Assembly (NCBI RefSeq): GCF_927798175.1
Contig: NZ_CAKMMP010000026.1
Coordinates: forward strand, 1 to 63,141
Reading direction: 5' to 3'
DNA: 63,141 nt
DNA from: Paenibacillus sp. JJ-223
Lineage (GTDB): Bacteria; Bacillota; Bacilli; Paenibacillales; Paenibacillaceae
Shown: positions 43,062-51,890 of the stretch, piece after piece
How positions within the stretch are numbered: the stretch's first letter is position 1
Layout of the letters: each line of letters opens with the position of its first letter
Notes under the pieces: model-generated
Told to the model about the DNA's origin: nothing
The model's input: the letters and a program-made list of their open reading frames with translations, nothing else
Databases searched by the model: none
Position numbers and translations under genes: made by a program

Positions 43062-43430
43062 ATGATTCAACCATTTACACGTTTGGCTGTAGCCGACAAC
43101 TCTGGTGCGAAGGAACTGATGTGTATCCGTGTACTGGGTGGTACGGGACGTCGTACAGCTCAAATCGGCGATCTGATCGTTTGCTCTGTAAAACAAGCAA
43201 CACCAGGCGGCGTTGTCAAAAAGGGTGATGTAGTAAGAGCGGTTGTCGTTCGTACGAAACGTTCTGTACGTCGTAAAGACGGTTCCTACATCGGGTTTGA
43301 CGAAAACGCAGCGGTTGTTGTCAAAGAAGACAGAAGCCCGCGCGGAACACGTATTTTCGGACCTGTTGCTCGTGAACTTCGCGAGAAGGATTTCATGAAA
43401 ATCGTTTCCTTGGCTCCAGAAGTTATCTAA
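43062..43430 (+). CDS. rplN: 50S ribosomal protein L14
   Basis: A 122-residue L14 at the subunit interface, partner of bridge B8 and of silencing factor RsfS. MIQPFTRLAVADNSGAKELM and the RGTRIFGPVARELR segment are conserved. AAAGGAGG precedes ATG 43062. Confidence 0.98.
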   Translation: MIQPFTRLAVADNSGAKELMCIRVLGGTGRRTAQIGDLIVCSVKQATPGGVVKKGDVVRAVVVRTKRSVRRKDGSYIGFDENAAVVVKEDRSPRGTRIFGPVARELREKDFMKIVSLAPEVI

Positions 43431-43469
43431 TAGCTTAGCTCGTGATGTGAGAAACAGGAGGTGTACGAA

Positions 43470-43823
43470 ATGCCAAGAGTGAAAAAAGTTCTGGAATCCC
43501 ATAACAACAAACTTCACGTGAAAAAGGAAGACACAGTTATGGTGATCAGCGGTAAAGACAAAGGCAAAAAAGGCCGTGTCATCGCTGCTTATCCTCGTGA
43601 GAACCGCGTCCTTGTGGAAGGTGTGAACATGGTGAAAAAACACCAGAAGCCTAACCAACAAAACCCGCAAGGCGGCATCATCGAGAAAGAAGCTCCGATT
43701 CATGTTTCCAACGTGATGCATATCGATCCAAAGAGCGGAAAAGTAACCCGTATCGGTTACAAAGTATTGGATAACGGTAAAAAAGTTCGCGTTGCAAAAC
43801 GTTCCGGAGAAATCATCGACTAA
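43470..43823 (+). CDS. rplX: 50S ribosomal protein L24
   Basis: A 117-residue L24, an assembly initiator with a KOW domain (VMVISGKDKGKKGRVIAAYP). ATG 43470 (MPRVKKVLESHNNKL) is five bases after AGGAGGTGT; an upstream in-frame codon at 43461 overlaps the SD. Confidence 0.97.
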   Translation: MPRVKKVLESHNNKLHVKKEDTVMVISGKDKGKKGRVIAAYPRENRVLVEGVNMVKKHQKPNQQNPQGGIIEKEAPIHVSNVMHIDPKSGKVTRIGYKVLDNGKKVRVAKRSGEIID

Positions 43824-43855
43824 TCGAACCGATCAAGAAAGGAGGGCTATGATTC

Positions 43856-44398
43856 ATGGCATCAAGAATGAAAGAACGTTACCTGAACGAAATCACTCCT
43901 GCTTTGGTGCAGAAGTTTAACTATACGACGGTAATGCAAGTGCCGAAAATCGAGAAAGTTGTAATCAACATGGGTGTGGGCGATGCAGTCCAAAACTCCA
44001 AAGTGTTGGATTCGGCTGTAAACGATTTGCAGCTGATCGCAGGTCAAAAACCTGTAATCACTCGTGCGAAAAAATCCATCGCAGGTTTCAAACTGCGTGA
44101 GAACATGCCAATCGGTGTGAAAGTAACGCTGCGCGGTGAGCGTATGTACTACTTCCTCGATAAATTGTTCAACGTAACTTTGCCACGCGTCCGCGACTTC
44201 CGCGGTGTGTCCAGCAAAGCGTTTGACGGCCGTGGTAACTACACTCTGGGTCTGAAAGAGCAATTGATCTTCCCAGAGATCGAGTACGATAAAGTAGACA
44301 AAGTTCGCGGTATGGACATTGTTATCGTAACTACTGCAAAAACTGACGAAGAGTCCCGCGAGTTGCTTACGCAACTGGGAATGCCTTTCGTAAAATAA
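43856..44398 (+). CDS. rplE: 50S ribosomal protein L5
   Basis: A 180-residue L5 that binds 5S rRNA and contacts P-site tRNA. It has the conserved KIEKVVINMGVGDA and DFRGVSSKAFDGRGNYTLG segments. AAAGGAGGG precedes ATG 43856. Confidence 0.98.
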   Translation: MASRMKERYLNEITPALVQKFNYTTVMQVPKIEKVVINMGVGDAVQNSKVLDSAVNDLQLIAGQKPVITRAKKSIAGFKLRENMPIGVKVTLRGERMYYFLDKLFNVTLPRVRDFRGVSSKAFDGRGNYTLGLKEQLIFPEIEYDKVDKVRGMDIVIVTTAKTDEESRELLTQLGMPFVK

Positions 44399-44470
44399 GT
44401 TGACGTAACGTTTCCGGGTGTCTGGAAAGACTCCCTTTTCTCCGAAATTATTTAGGAGGTGTCAGGCTAA

Positions 44471-44656
44471 GTGGCAAAAACTTCGATGAAAGTTAAACAA
44501 CAACGCACACCTAAGTTCAAAGTACGTGCTTATACACGCTGTGAGCGTTGCGGACGTCCACACTCGGTGCTGCAGAAGTTCAAAATTTGCAGAATTTGCT
44601 TCCGTGAATTAGCTTATAAAGGCCAGATTCCTGGCGTGAAAAAAGCAAGCTGGTAA
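44471..44656 (+). CDS. rpsZ: 30S ribosomal protein S14, zinc-binding type Z
   Basis: A 61-residue short S14 with zinc ligands in CERCG and CRICF (residues about 24-27 and 40-43). This is the zinc form; Bacillales often keep a zinc-free paralogue elsewhere. GTG start at 44471 follows AGGAGGTG. Confidence 0.97.
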   Translation: MAKTSMKVKQQRTPKFKVRAYTRCERCGRPHSVLQKFKICRICFRELAYKGQIPGVKKASW

Positions 44657-44688
44657 AAAGTTCTGAACGGGAAGGAGGTTAACTCACA

Positions 44689-45087
44689 ATGACTATGTCT
44701 GATCCAATTGCAGATATGCTTACTCGTATTCGTAACGCGAACACGGTTCGTCACGAAACGGTAGAAATGCCTGCTTCGACGATGAAAAAACAAATCGCTG
44801 ACATTCTGAAGCGTGAAGGTTTCATCCGTGATGCAGAATATATCGATGATAACAAACAAGGGATTATCCGTGTTTTCCTGAAATACGGACAAAACAACGA
44901 GCGCGTTATCTCTGGTCTGAAAAGAATCAGTAAACCAGGTCTTCGTGTTTACACGAAGAGCAACGAAGTACCTCGCGTACTCGGCGGTCTCGGAATCGCG
45001 ATCATCTCGACATCCAAAGGTGTTATGACGGACAAAGAAGCTCGTCAAGCAAAAGCCGGCGGCGAAGTCGTATGCTACGTTTGGTAA
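44689..45087 (+). CDS. rpsH: 30S ribosomal protein S8
   Basis: A 132-residue S8 that organises the central 16S domain. It has SDPIADMLTRIRNANT near the N-terminus and STSKGVMTDKEARQA near the C-terminus. ATG 44689 fits AAGGAGGT nine bases upstream better than ATG 44695. Confidence 0.97.
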   Translation: MTMSDPIADMLTRIRNANTVRHETVEMPASTMKKQIADILKREGFIRDAEYIDDNKQGIIRVFLKYGQNNERVISGLKRISKPGLRVYTKSNEVPRVLGGLGIAIISTSKGVMTDKEARQAKAGGEVVCYVW

Positions 45088-45117
45088 TATAACGTCACAA
45101 GATAGGAGGTGCAACAT

Positions 45118-45660
45118 ATGTCCCGTATTGGTCGCAAACCAATCACTGTACCAAGTGGTGTAGACATCACTTTGGAAAACTCCGTTATTACGGTTAAAGG
45201 TCCAAAAGGAACGTTGACTCGTGAACTTCACAAAGACATGAAGGTCACAGTTGAAAACAACGAAATTACAGTTGTGCGTCCTTCCGACAACAAAACTCAC
45301 CGTTCCCTGCACGGAACTACGCGTAGCGTTGTAAACAACATGGTGAGTGGCGTAACTGAAGGTTTCGCAAAATCTCTGGAACTGGTTGGGGTCGGATATC
45401 GTGCAAGCAAATCCGGAGATAAAATCGTACTGAACGTTGGATACTCCCACCCGGTTGAAATCACTCCGGAAGCGGGAATCGAATTCGAAGTTCCTTCGAA
45501 TACGAAAATCATCGTTCGCGGGATCGACAAAGAGCGCGTAGGTGCTTACGCTGCTAAAATCCGTTCCGTTCGTGAACCTGAGCCGTACAAAGGTAAAGGT
45601 ATTAAATATGAAGGCGAGCGTATCATCCGTAAGGAAGGTAAAGCCGGTAAGAAGAAATAA
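45118..45660 (+). CDS. rplF: 50S ribosomal protein L6
   Basis: A 180-residue, two-domain L6 near the sarcin-ricin loop. MSRIGRKPITVPSGVDI begins it; PEPYKGKGIKYEGERI is the conserved C-terminal motif. AGGAGGTG precedes ATG 45118 by six bases; an in-frame start nine bases upstream overlaps the SD. Confidence 0.98.
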   Translation: MSRIGRKPITVPSGVDITLENSVITVKGPKGTLTRELHKDMKVTVENNEITVVRPSDNKTHRSLHGTTRSVVNNMVSGVTEGFAKSLELVGVGYRASKSGDKIVLNVGYSHPVEITPEAGIEFEVPSNTKIIVRGIDKERVGAYAAKIRSVREPEPYKGKGIKYEGERIIRKEGKAGKKK

Positions 45661-45726
45661 GATTTCTCTTACCGCCTTTGCGCGGCTTTCGGCTTGCTTG
45701 CTTCTCGTGTATCTAATATACCCCGT

Positions 45727-45744
45727 GGCTTCATCTCTGAAGCC
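45727..45744 (+). other. Small hairpin in the rplF-rplR spacer
   Basis: GGCTTCA and TGAAGCC form a perfect 7-bp stem with loop TCTC. There is no T run. The 117-base spacer is long for this gene string. Confidence 0.45.
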
Positions 45745-45777
45745 TGCGAGGTAACCTGAAAGGAGTGAAATCCAGAG

Positions 45778-46146
45778 ATGATTACGAAACAGGATAAAAA
45801 CAAGGCACGTCTGAAAAGACATCTGCGCGTTCGTAAGAAAATCCAAGGAACGGCAGCGCGTCCTCGTTTGAACGTTTTCCGTTCTGGTAAACATATTTAC
45901 GCTCAAATCATCGATGACGTAGCTGGTGTAACGATCGCTTCCGCGTCTACTGTAGACAAAGAACTGAGCAGCGACATCAAAAACGGCGCATCTGTTGAGT
46001 CTGCTCGTAAAGTTGGCGAACTCGTCGCTAAACGTGCGAAAGACAAAGGTGTATCGAACATCGTATTTGACCGTAGCGGTTATCTGTACCATGGTCGCAT
46101 CGCAGCATTGGCTGAAGCGGCTCGTGAAGCAGGACTTGAGTTTTAA
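45778..46146 (+). CDS. rplR: 50S ribosomal protein L18
   Basis: A 122-residue L18 that binds 5S rRNA with L5. The basic N-terminus (KNKARLKRHLRVRKKI) and RPRLNVFRSGKHIYAQIIDD are typical. AAAGGAGTG precedes ATG 45778. Confidence 0.98.
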   Translation: MITKQDKNKARLKRHLRVRKKIQGTAARPRLNVFRSGKHIYAQIIDDVAGVTIASASTVDKELSSDIKNGASVESARKVGELVAKRAKDKGVSNIVFDRSGYLYHGRIAALAEAAREAGLEF

Positions 46147-46173
46147 GATATTTTTCAAAAGGAGGTTAACGAC

Positions 46174-46674
46174 TTGTTGCGTGTAGATCCGAATACTTTG
46201 GAACTGACTGAAAGAGTTGTAAATATTAATCGCGTAGCTAAAGTAGTAAAAGGCGGACGTCGTTTCAGCTTCAGCGCACTGGTTGTTGTCGGTGACGGCA
46301 ATGGCTGGGTTGGAGCTGGTATCGGTAAAGCAGGCGAAGTACCTGACGCGATTCGCAAAGGTATCGAAGATGCTAAGAAAAATCTGATCCACGTACCACT
46401 CGTAGGAACTTCGATTCCTCACTTGGTAACTGGTAAATTCGGCGCAGGACGCGTTCTGTTGAAACCAGCTGCTGAAGGTACTGGAGTTATCGCCGGCGGT
46501 CCGGTTCGTGCGGTTCTCGAGCTGGCTGGTGTGGGCGACATTTTGACAAAATCTCTGGGTTCTTCGAATTCCATGAACATGGTCAATGCGACTTTGGAAG
46601 GTTTGTCCCGTTTGAAACGTGCTGAAGATGTTGCAAAACTGCGCGGCAAATCCGTCGAAGAGCTTCTGGGTTAA
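46174..46674 (+). CDS. rpsE: 30S ribosomal protein S5
   Basis: A 166-residue S5 at the mRNA entry and decoding region. The N-terminal dsRBD-like domain has RRFSFSALVVVGDGNGWVG; GTGVIAGGPVRAVLELAGV lies in the C-terminal domain. TTG 46174 is eight bases after GGAGG; the next codon is also TTG. Confidence 0.95.
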   Translation: MLRVDPNTLELTERVVNINRVAKVVKGGRRFSFSALVVVGDGNGWVGAGIGKAGEVPDAIRKGIEDAKKNLIHVPLVGTSIPHLVTGKFGAGRVLLKPAAEGTGVIAGGPVRAVLELAGVGDILTKSLGSSNSMNMVNATLEGLSRLKRAEDVAKLRGKSVEELLG

Positions 46675-46687
46675 GGAGGGGAATCTC

Positions 46688-46873
46688 ATGGCTAAATTGG
46701 AAATTACCCTCGTCCGCAGCTTGATCGGACGTCCGGAGACGCAAAGAACAACTGTGAAAACATTGGGCTTGCGCAAAATCAACAGCAAAGTGGTTCAAAA
46801 CGACAATCCTGCCATTCGTGGTATGATCAACAAAGTAAGCCACCTGGTTTCTGTTAAAGAAATCGAGGCTTAA
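46688..46873 (+). CDS. rpmD: 50S ribosomal protein L30
   Basis: A 61-residue L30. It starts MAKLEITLVRSLIGRPETQR and includes TVKTLGLRKINSKVVQNDNP. AAGGAGGGG precedes ATG 46688, 13 bases after rpsE. Confidence 0.97.
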   Translation: MAKLEITLVRSLIGRPETQRTTVKTLGLRKINSKVVQNDNPAIRGMINKVSHLVSVKEIEA

Positions 46874-46915
46874 GACGGGTAAATCCCACAAATCTTTAAG
46901 GAGGTGCAACGAACG

Positions 46916-47356
46916 ATGAAGTTACATGAGCTTTCCCCAGCTCCTGGATCCCGCAAAGAGCGCAAACGCGTAGGTCGCGGTCCAAGTAGCGGTACGGGTA
47001 AAACATCAGGTCGCGGTCACAAAGGACAAAACGCTCGTTCCGGCGGTGGTGTGCGTCCGGGCTTCGAAGGTGGACAAAATCCATTGTATCGTCGCTTGCC
47101 AAAACGCGGTTTCGTAAACCCAACTCGCAAAGAATATGCGGTTGTGAATATTGAAGACCTGAACAGTTTTGCTGCGGGTACTGAAGTAACTCCAGAATTG
47201 CTGCTGACAAACGGCGTTGTTAAAAACGCTAAGTCCGGCATCAAAATTCTGGGTAACGGCGAAGTCACTGTACAGTTGACTGTTAAAGCTAACAAGTTTT
47301 CTCAATCTGCGGTGGAGAAAATTGAAGCTGCCGGCGGTAAAACCGAGGTGATTTAA
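46916..47356 (+). CDS. rplO: 50S ribosomal protein L15
   Basis: A 146-residue L15, a late assembly protein with an extended basic N-terminus (KRVGRGPSSGTGKTSGRG) and globular C-domain. AAGGAGGTG precedes ATG 46916; an in-frame codon four residues earlier lacks support. Its stop overlaps the secY start by one base. Confidence 0.98.
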   Translation: MKLHELSPAPGSRKERKRVGRGPSSGTGKTSGRGHKGQNARSGGGVRPGFEGGQNPLYRRLPKRGFVNPTRKEYAVVNIEDLNSFAAGTEVTPELLLTNGVVKNAKSGIKILGNGEVTVQLTVKANKFSQSAVEKIEAAGGKTEVI

Positions 47357-48654
47357 TGTTCAAGACCCTAAAGAATATCTGGCGGGTTGAAGATCTGCGC
47401 AAAAGGGTATTATTTACCCTTTTTGTCCTGATCATTTATCGCATCGGATCGTTCGTTCCTGTACCGGGAGTTGACAAAGCAGTTTTTGAAGCAACAAACT
47501 CTGCAGGTAAGGAAATTTTTGGGCTGCTTAATACGTTCTCGGGTGGAGCGCTGTTCCAGTTCTCGATTTTTGCACTCGGGATCGTACCTTACATTACAGC
47601 ATCGATTATCGTGCAGCTGCTGTCCATGGACGTCATTCCTAAATTGACAGAATGGGCTAAGCAGGGCGAGCAGGGTAAGAAAAAATCGGCACAGCTTACG
47701 CGTTACCTAACGGTAGCTTTGGCATTGATTCAAGCGTTTGGTACTTCGATCGGATTCAATCGCTTGTACAATACTCAAATGATACCGAATGCAACCTTTG
47801 CAGATTATATCCTGATCGCAATTGTTCTTACAGCGGGTACATCATTCCTGATGTGGCTTGGTGAGCAGATCACCGAGAAGGGCATCGGAAACGGGATTTC
47901 GATTTTGATCTTTGCAGGTATCCTGGCAACAGCGCCTAACATTATCAAACAAACCATCGAGTCCGATTTCATCCAAGCTGATCAATTGTTTATGAACATC
48001 CTGAAAGGTGTAATCATTGCAATCGTGATTGTATTGATTATCATGGGGGTCATTTACATTCAGCAGGCGATTCGGAAAATTCCGGTTCAATATGCCAAAC
48101 GTGTTGTAGGCAACAAAATGTACGGTGGACAGAATACTCACATTCCGCTGAAGATTAATGCAGCTGGTGTAATTCCTGTCATCTTTGCTTCGTCACTGCT
48201 GATGTTCCCTACGATCATCGCAAACTTCTGGGCTGACCGTGCTTGGGCACAATGGATCGGAGCCAACCTGACAACGCACAAACCACTCGGTATGGTATTG
48301 TATGTTGTCATGATCTTTGGTTTCACCTTCTTCTATACTTTCGTACAGATGAATCCGCAGCAGATGGCTGATAACATGAAAAAGAACGGCGGTTACATCC
48401 CAGGCATTCGCCCGGGGAAAGCAACTGAGAAATATTTGACCCGCGTCATGACTCGTTTGACAATGGCCGGAGCCATCTTCTTGGCTGTCATTTCCGTACT
48501 GCCTGTAATCTTGGGCGCACTTTCTGGTTTGCCTCAATCCGCGCAAATTGGAGGAACTTCCCTCCTGATCGTTGTCGGTGTTGCGCTGGATACGATGAAG
48601 CAAATCGAAAGCCAATTGATCAAACGCCACTACAAAGGTTTTATCAATAAATAG
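47356..48654 (+). CDS. secY: Preprotein translocase subunit SecY
   Basis: A 432-residue channel protein with ten transmembrane segments. The plug region is near 65-75, GLGIGNGISIL appears as GIGNGISILIF near 177, and the cytoplasmic loops with the conserved Arg (GIRPGKAT) near 355 contact SecA. It works with SecE (20870). TAATG overlap with rplO indicates coupling; the SD GAGGTGAT lies inside rplO. Confidence 0.98.
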   Translation: MFKTLKNIWRVEDLRKRVLFTLFVLIIYRIGSFVPVPGVDKAVFEATNSAGKEIFGLLNTFSGGALFQFSIFALGIVPYITASIIVQLLSMDVIPKLTEWAKQGEQGKKKSAQLTRYLTVALALIQAFGTSIGFNRLYNTQMIPNATFADYILIAIVLTAGTSFLMWLGEQITEKGIGNGISILIFAGILATAPNIIKQTIESDFIQADQLFMNILKGVIIAIVIVLIIMGVIYIQQAIRKIPVQYAKRVVGNKMYGGQNTHIPLKINAAGVIPVIFASSLLMFPTIIANFWADRAWAQWIGANLTTHKPLGMVLYVVMIFGFTFFYTFVQMNPQQMADNMKKNGGYIPGIRPGKATEKYLTRVMTRLTMAGAIFLAVISVLPVILGALSGLPQSAQIGGTSLLIVVGVALDTMKQIESQLIKRHYKGFINK

Positions 48655-48655
48655 G

Positions 48656-48701
48656 CAATAGGTACCGGTCAAGCTAACATTTACTTGCCCGGCACCTATT
48701 G
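48656..48701 (+). other. Long imperfect hairpin after secY
   Basis: CAATAGGT pairs with ACCTATTG, CCGG with CCGG and CAAG with CTTG, separated by single mismatches. The 10-base loop and absence of a T run argue against a classical terminator; it may limit or stabilise the secY-adk transcript. Confidence 0.55.
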
Positions 48702-48745
48702 TGCTGTTTGTTGATGTAGGGTAGTCTTGGAGGGAGTGACATAAC

Positions 48746-49390
48746 GTGAACATCCTATTCATGGGCCCTCCGGGGGCAGGAAAAGGAACGCAAGCAGACG
48801 TCATCGTGAAAGAGTTCGGTATTCCCCATATCTCAACAGGCGATGCATTTCGCCTCGCGATTAAACAGGGAACTCCCATTGGCCTGAAAGCCAAGGAATA
48901 CATGGATCAAGGTTTGCTCGTACCGGATGATGTGACCATCGGCATCGTTGAAGAACGTTTGCAGCAGCCTGATTGCAAGGAAGGTTTTCTCTTGGATGGA
49001 TTTCCAAGAACCCTTTCCCAAGCAGAAGCGCTGGATGGCATTCTGGAACGTTTGAACTCTGGTCTGGATCATGTCATCAATCTGAAAGTAGACCGCAACA
49101 AGCTGCTGGCTCGTCTTACCGGACGCCGGATTTGCAAAAATTGCGGAGCTACCTATCATGTCGTGTTTAATCCGCCTAAGCAGGAAGGTATTTGTGATAA
49201 ATGCGGAGGCGAGTTATACCAACGCTCGGATGATAACGAGGAGAGCGTAGGCACACGCCTTGACGAATATATCAACAAAACAGCACCACTCCTCACGTTC
49301 TATGAGAACAAGGATCTCCTTCGCCAAATTGACGGAGAGCAAGAGATCGAACAGGTTTCTCAAGAAATCGTGTCCTTGTTGCGGGGTTAA
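48746..49390 (+). CDS. adk: Adenylate kinase (zinc-lid type)
   Basis: A 214-residue Adk that converts ATP and AMP to two ADP. P-loop GPPGAGKGTQ at 7-16; the AMP-binding DGFPRTLSQAEAL; the LID carries zinc ligands CKNC and CDKC (about 130-153), typical of Gram-positive enzymes. GTG start at 48746 follows GGAGGGAG. map begins four bases after its stop. Confidence 0.97.
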   Translation: MNILFMGPPGAGKGTQADVIVKEFGIPHISTGDAFRLAIKQGTPIGLKAKEYMDQGLLVPDDVTIGIVEERLQQPDCKEGFLLDGFPRTLSQAEALDGILERLNSGLDHVINLKVDRNKLLARLTGRRICKNCGATYHVVFNPPKQEGICDKCGGELYQRSDDNEESVGTRLDEYINKTAPLLTFYENKDLLRQIDGEQEIEQVSQEIVSLLRG

Positions 49391-49394
49391 TTGA

Positions 49395-50147
49395 ATGATC
49401 ATTGGTAAGTCAGAAACGGAACTGGGCTTGATGAGGGAAGCAGGGAGGATTGTTGCGGAAACGCATCGGCTCCTGGCAGAGCATATCGCTCCCGGAATTA
49501 CGACTGGTGAACTTGACCGTATGGCCGATCAATATATCCGTAGTCAAGGAGCTGTGCCGTCTTTCAAAGGTTATAACGGTTTTCCTGCCAGTGTGTGCGC
49601 TTCAGTCAATGAAGAGTTGGTGCATGGATTTCCCGGCAAACGCAAGTTGAACGAAGGCGATATCGTTACGTTTGACATTGGCGCGCAGTACCAGGGGTAT
49701 CATGGAGATTCTGCCTGGACTTATCCAGTCGGCCGTATTTCCGAAGAAGCCGAGCGTCTTCTGGACGTTACCGAGGCTTCGTTATACGCAGGTCTGGCGC
49801 TGGTTAAACCGGACGTTCGCTTGTTTACAATATCTCATGCGATTCAAAAATATATCGAGGATGCAGGCTTTTCAGTCGTTCGCGAATATACCGGTCACGG
49901 CATAGGCGCAGAGCTGCACGAAGATCCTGATATTCCGAACTACGGTCTCCCTGATCGGGGACCACGGCTCAAAGCGGGCATGGTGCTGGCCATTGAGCCG
50001 ATGGTTAACGCAGGCAAACGGTATGTGAGAACATTGGAGGATAATTGGACCGTCGTCACAGTAGATGGCTCATTATGCGCCCACTTTGAACACACCGTGG
50101 CAGTTACGCCCGATGGCATGGAAATTTTCACAAAACTGAATGCGTAG
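49395..50147 (+). CDS. map: Methionine aminopeptidase, type I
   Basis: A 250-residue MetAP that removes N-terminal formyl-free methionine. Metal ligands are seen in TFDIGAQYQGYHGDSAWT (two Asp), GHGIGAELHEDP (His) and the two Glu of AIEPMV and the C-terminal FEHTVAVT. His in ELVHGFP is the conserved substrate-binding residue. It is packed tightly after adk, the usual secY-adk-map order. Confidence 0.97.
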   Translation: MIIGKSETELGLMREAGRIVAETHRLLAEHIAPGITTGELDRMADQYIRSQGAVPSFKGYNGFPASVCASVNEELVHGFPGKRKLNEGDIVTFDIGAQYQGYHGDSAWTYPVGRISEEAERLLDVTEASLYAGLALVKPDVRLFTISHAIQKYIEDAGFSVVREYTGHGIGAELHEDPDIPNYGLPDRGPRLKAGMVLAIEPMVNAGKRYVRTLEDNWTVVTVDGSLCAHFEHTVAVTPDGMEIFTKLNA

Positions 50148-50157
50148 GTGATAAGGC

Positions 50158-50466
50158 ATGAACAATACCTCTACTCCGCAGCTCGGTCAACTTGTGAAGA
50201 TCCGTAAAGGCCGCAATGCGGACCAAGCCGCAGTAATTGTTGCTATCGCGGACAGCAGGTTCGTATATATTGCGGATGGAGACAAACGTAAGTTTGATCA
50301 GCCCAAGAAGAAAAATATTCTTCATCTGGAGCTCCAGCCGATGATTAGCAGCGAGGTCGTAAACAGTTTAAACGAGAGTGGGCGGGTGACGAACGGAAAG
50401 CTGCGCTATGCGGTGCATTCGTTTCTGGAATCCACCAACATTCAAGCTGAAGAGAAAGGAGACTGA
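50158..50466 (+). CDS. KOW-domain RNA-binding protein of the map-infA interval
   Basis: A 102-residue protein with an N-terminal KOW/L14e-like domain (QLGQLVKIRKGRNADQAAVIV), similar to the small gene (ybzG) between map and infA in B. subtilis. The last 35 residues look helical. It starts 10 bases after map and ends three bases before infA, so it is translated with them. A ribosome-related role is inferred from the domain and place only. Confidence 0.82.
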   Translation: MNNTSTPQLGQLVKIRKGRNADQAAVIVAIADSRFVYIADGDKRKFDQPKKKNILHLELQPMISSEVVNSLNESGRVTNGKLRYAVHSFLESTNIQAEEKGD

Positions 50467-50469
50467 ATT

Positions 50470-50685
50470 ATGGCCAAGGAAGATGTCATTGAAGTGGAAG
50501 GTACCGTCCTTGAACCGCTTCCGAACGCGACGTTCAAGGTTGAGCTTGAGAATGGTCACCAAATTCTCGCTCACGTTTCCGGCAAGTTGCGGATGCACTT
50601 CATCCGGATCCTGACTGGAGACAAAGTGGTTGTACAGTTATCGCCTTATGACTTGACAAAAGGTCGCATAACTTACCGTAAATAG
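50470..50685 (+). CDS. infA: Translation initiation factor IF-1
   Basis: A 71-residue OB-fold factor that binds the 30S A site. MAKEDVIEVEGTVLEPLPN and ITYRK at the end are typical. AAAGGAGA precedes ATG 50470. A 151-base spacer with three related hairpins separates it from rpmJ. Confidence 0.98.
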   Translation: MAKEDVIEVEGTVLEPLPNATFKVELENGHQILAHVSGKLRMHFIRILTGDKVVVQLSPYDLTKGRITYRK

Positions 50686-50712
50686 TTGTAGACAGTTGCA
50701 ATGAACTGTGAA

Positions 50713-50820
50713 GCTTATGAGCGGGTTTTGCCCGGCAAAACTTGCGAAAGCTTCGAAGCCGGTTTTACAATGGTAAAACCAGGTCAATGCTTACGAAGAG
50801 AGTTTTGCTAAGCAAAACTT
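50713..50820 (+). repeat. Three tandem related stem-loops between infA and rpmJ
   Basis: Three units spaced 37-39 bases each begin GCTT and contain a perfect 8-bp inverted repeat: GTTTTGCC/GGCAAAAC (50725-50741), GGTTTTAC/GTAAAACC (50761-50780) and AGTTTTGC/GCAAAACT (50801-50819). The third ends just before the rpmJ SD. The units are clearly related and probably arose by duplication. They lack T runs, so translation or mRNA-stability control is more likely than termination. Confidence 0.85.
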
Positions 50821-50836
50821 TGAGGAGGTAATTCAC

Positions 50837-50950
50837 ATGAAGGTAAGACCTTCGGTCAAACCGATTTGCGAAAAATGCAAAGTCATTCGCCGCAAAGGGA
50901 ATGTAATGGTTATCTGTGAAAATCCGAAACACAAACAAAAACAAGGTTAA
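50837..50950 (+). CDS. rpmJ: 50S ribosomal protein L36 (zinc form)
   Basis: A 37-residue L36: MKVRPSVKPICEKCKVIRR onward, with zinc ligands CEKC at 11-14, Cys27 and His32. GAGGAGG is eight bases before ATG 50837. rpsM follows after 20 bases. Confidence 0.97.
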   Translation: MKVRPSVKPICEKCKVIRRKGNVMVICENPKHKQKQG

Positions 50951-50970
50951 TGAAGGGGGTGTAGCGTAAA

Positions 50971-51339
50971 ATGGCACGTATAGCTGGTGTGGATTTGCCA
51001 CGTGATAAGCGCGTTGAGATCGCCTTGACTTATATTTTCGGAATCGGTAAAACGACTTCCCAGAAAATTCTGAGCTCTACAGGCATCAATCCGGACACTC
51101 GTGTTCGTGATTTGACGGAAGATGAAGTCAGCAAATTGCGTGAAAGTATCGACAAAGAGGTCAAAGTAGAAGGTGACCTGCGTCGTGAAATCTCTTTGAA
51201 TATTAAACGTTTGACGGAGATCGGATGTTACCGTGGAGTTCGTCATCGTCGTGGTCTGCCTGTTCGCGGACAACGTACGAAAACGAATGCCCGTACTCGT
51301 AAAGGTCCTCGTCGTACTGTAGCGAACAAGAAGAAATAA
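50971..51339 (+). CDS. rpsM: 30S ribosomal protein S13
   Basis: A 122-residue S13 of the 30S head that bridges to the 50S. It starts MARIAGVDLPRDKRVEIALT; the C-terminal basic tail has VRGQRTKTNARTRKGPRR. AAGGGGGTG precedes ATG 50971. Confidence 0.98.
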   Translation: MARIAGVDLPRDKRVEIALTYIFGIGKTTSQKILSSTGINPDTRVRDLTEDEVSKLRESIDKEVKVEGDLRREISLNIKRLTEIGCYRGVRHRRGLPVRGQRTKTNARTRKGPRRTVANKKK

Positions 51340-51358
51340 TAAGGGGGGATAAGAGAAA

Positions 51359-51754
51359 ATGGCTAAACCGAAAAAAGTCGTACGTACTAAACGTCGTGAC
51401 CGTAAAAATATTGAATCTGGCGTGGCACATATCCGCTCCACGTTCAATAACACCATCGTTACCATTACGGATCCTCACGGAAACGCAATTTCGTGGGCAA
51501 GTTCCGGCGGCCTCGGATTCAGAGGTTCCCGTAAATCGACTCCGTTTGCTGCACAAATGGCTGCTGAGACTGCTGCCAAAGCTGCAATGGAACATGGTAT
51601 GAAAGCCGTTGAGGTTATGGTTAAAGGACCAGGCGCTGGCCGTGAAGCTGCGATCCGCTCTTTGCAAGCCGCTGGTCTTGAAGTTAACCTGATCAAAGAC
51701 GTGACTCCAGTCCCGCATAACGGATGCCGTCCTCCAAAACGTCGTCGTGTCTAA
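51359..51754 (+). CDS. rpsK: 30S ribosomal protein S11
   Basis: A 131-residue S11 of the platform near the E-site mRNA. It has GVAHIRSTFNNTIVTITD and the C-terminal DVTPVPHNGCRPPKRRRV. GGGGGG precedes ATG 51359. A 136-base spacer follows before rpoA. Confidence 0.98.
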   Translation: MAKPKKVVRTKRRDRKNIESGVAHIRSTFNNTIVTITDPHGNAISWASSGGLGFRGSRKSTPFAAQMAAETAAKAAMEHGMKAVEVMVKGPGAGREAAIRSLQAAGLEVNLIKDVTPVPHNGCRPPKRRRV

Positions 51755-51890
51755 TGAGATTTGCCCCTGCGTGTGGTATAAAAACCGTGCAATCTGCTAA
51801 TAATGGTTGTTTAGGCATACTACTACATGTTTTCGCAAGAGAAGGTAAATGTTTCATAGAGGACCGACGTTTTGAAGGAGGGGTATTGCA

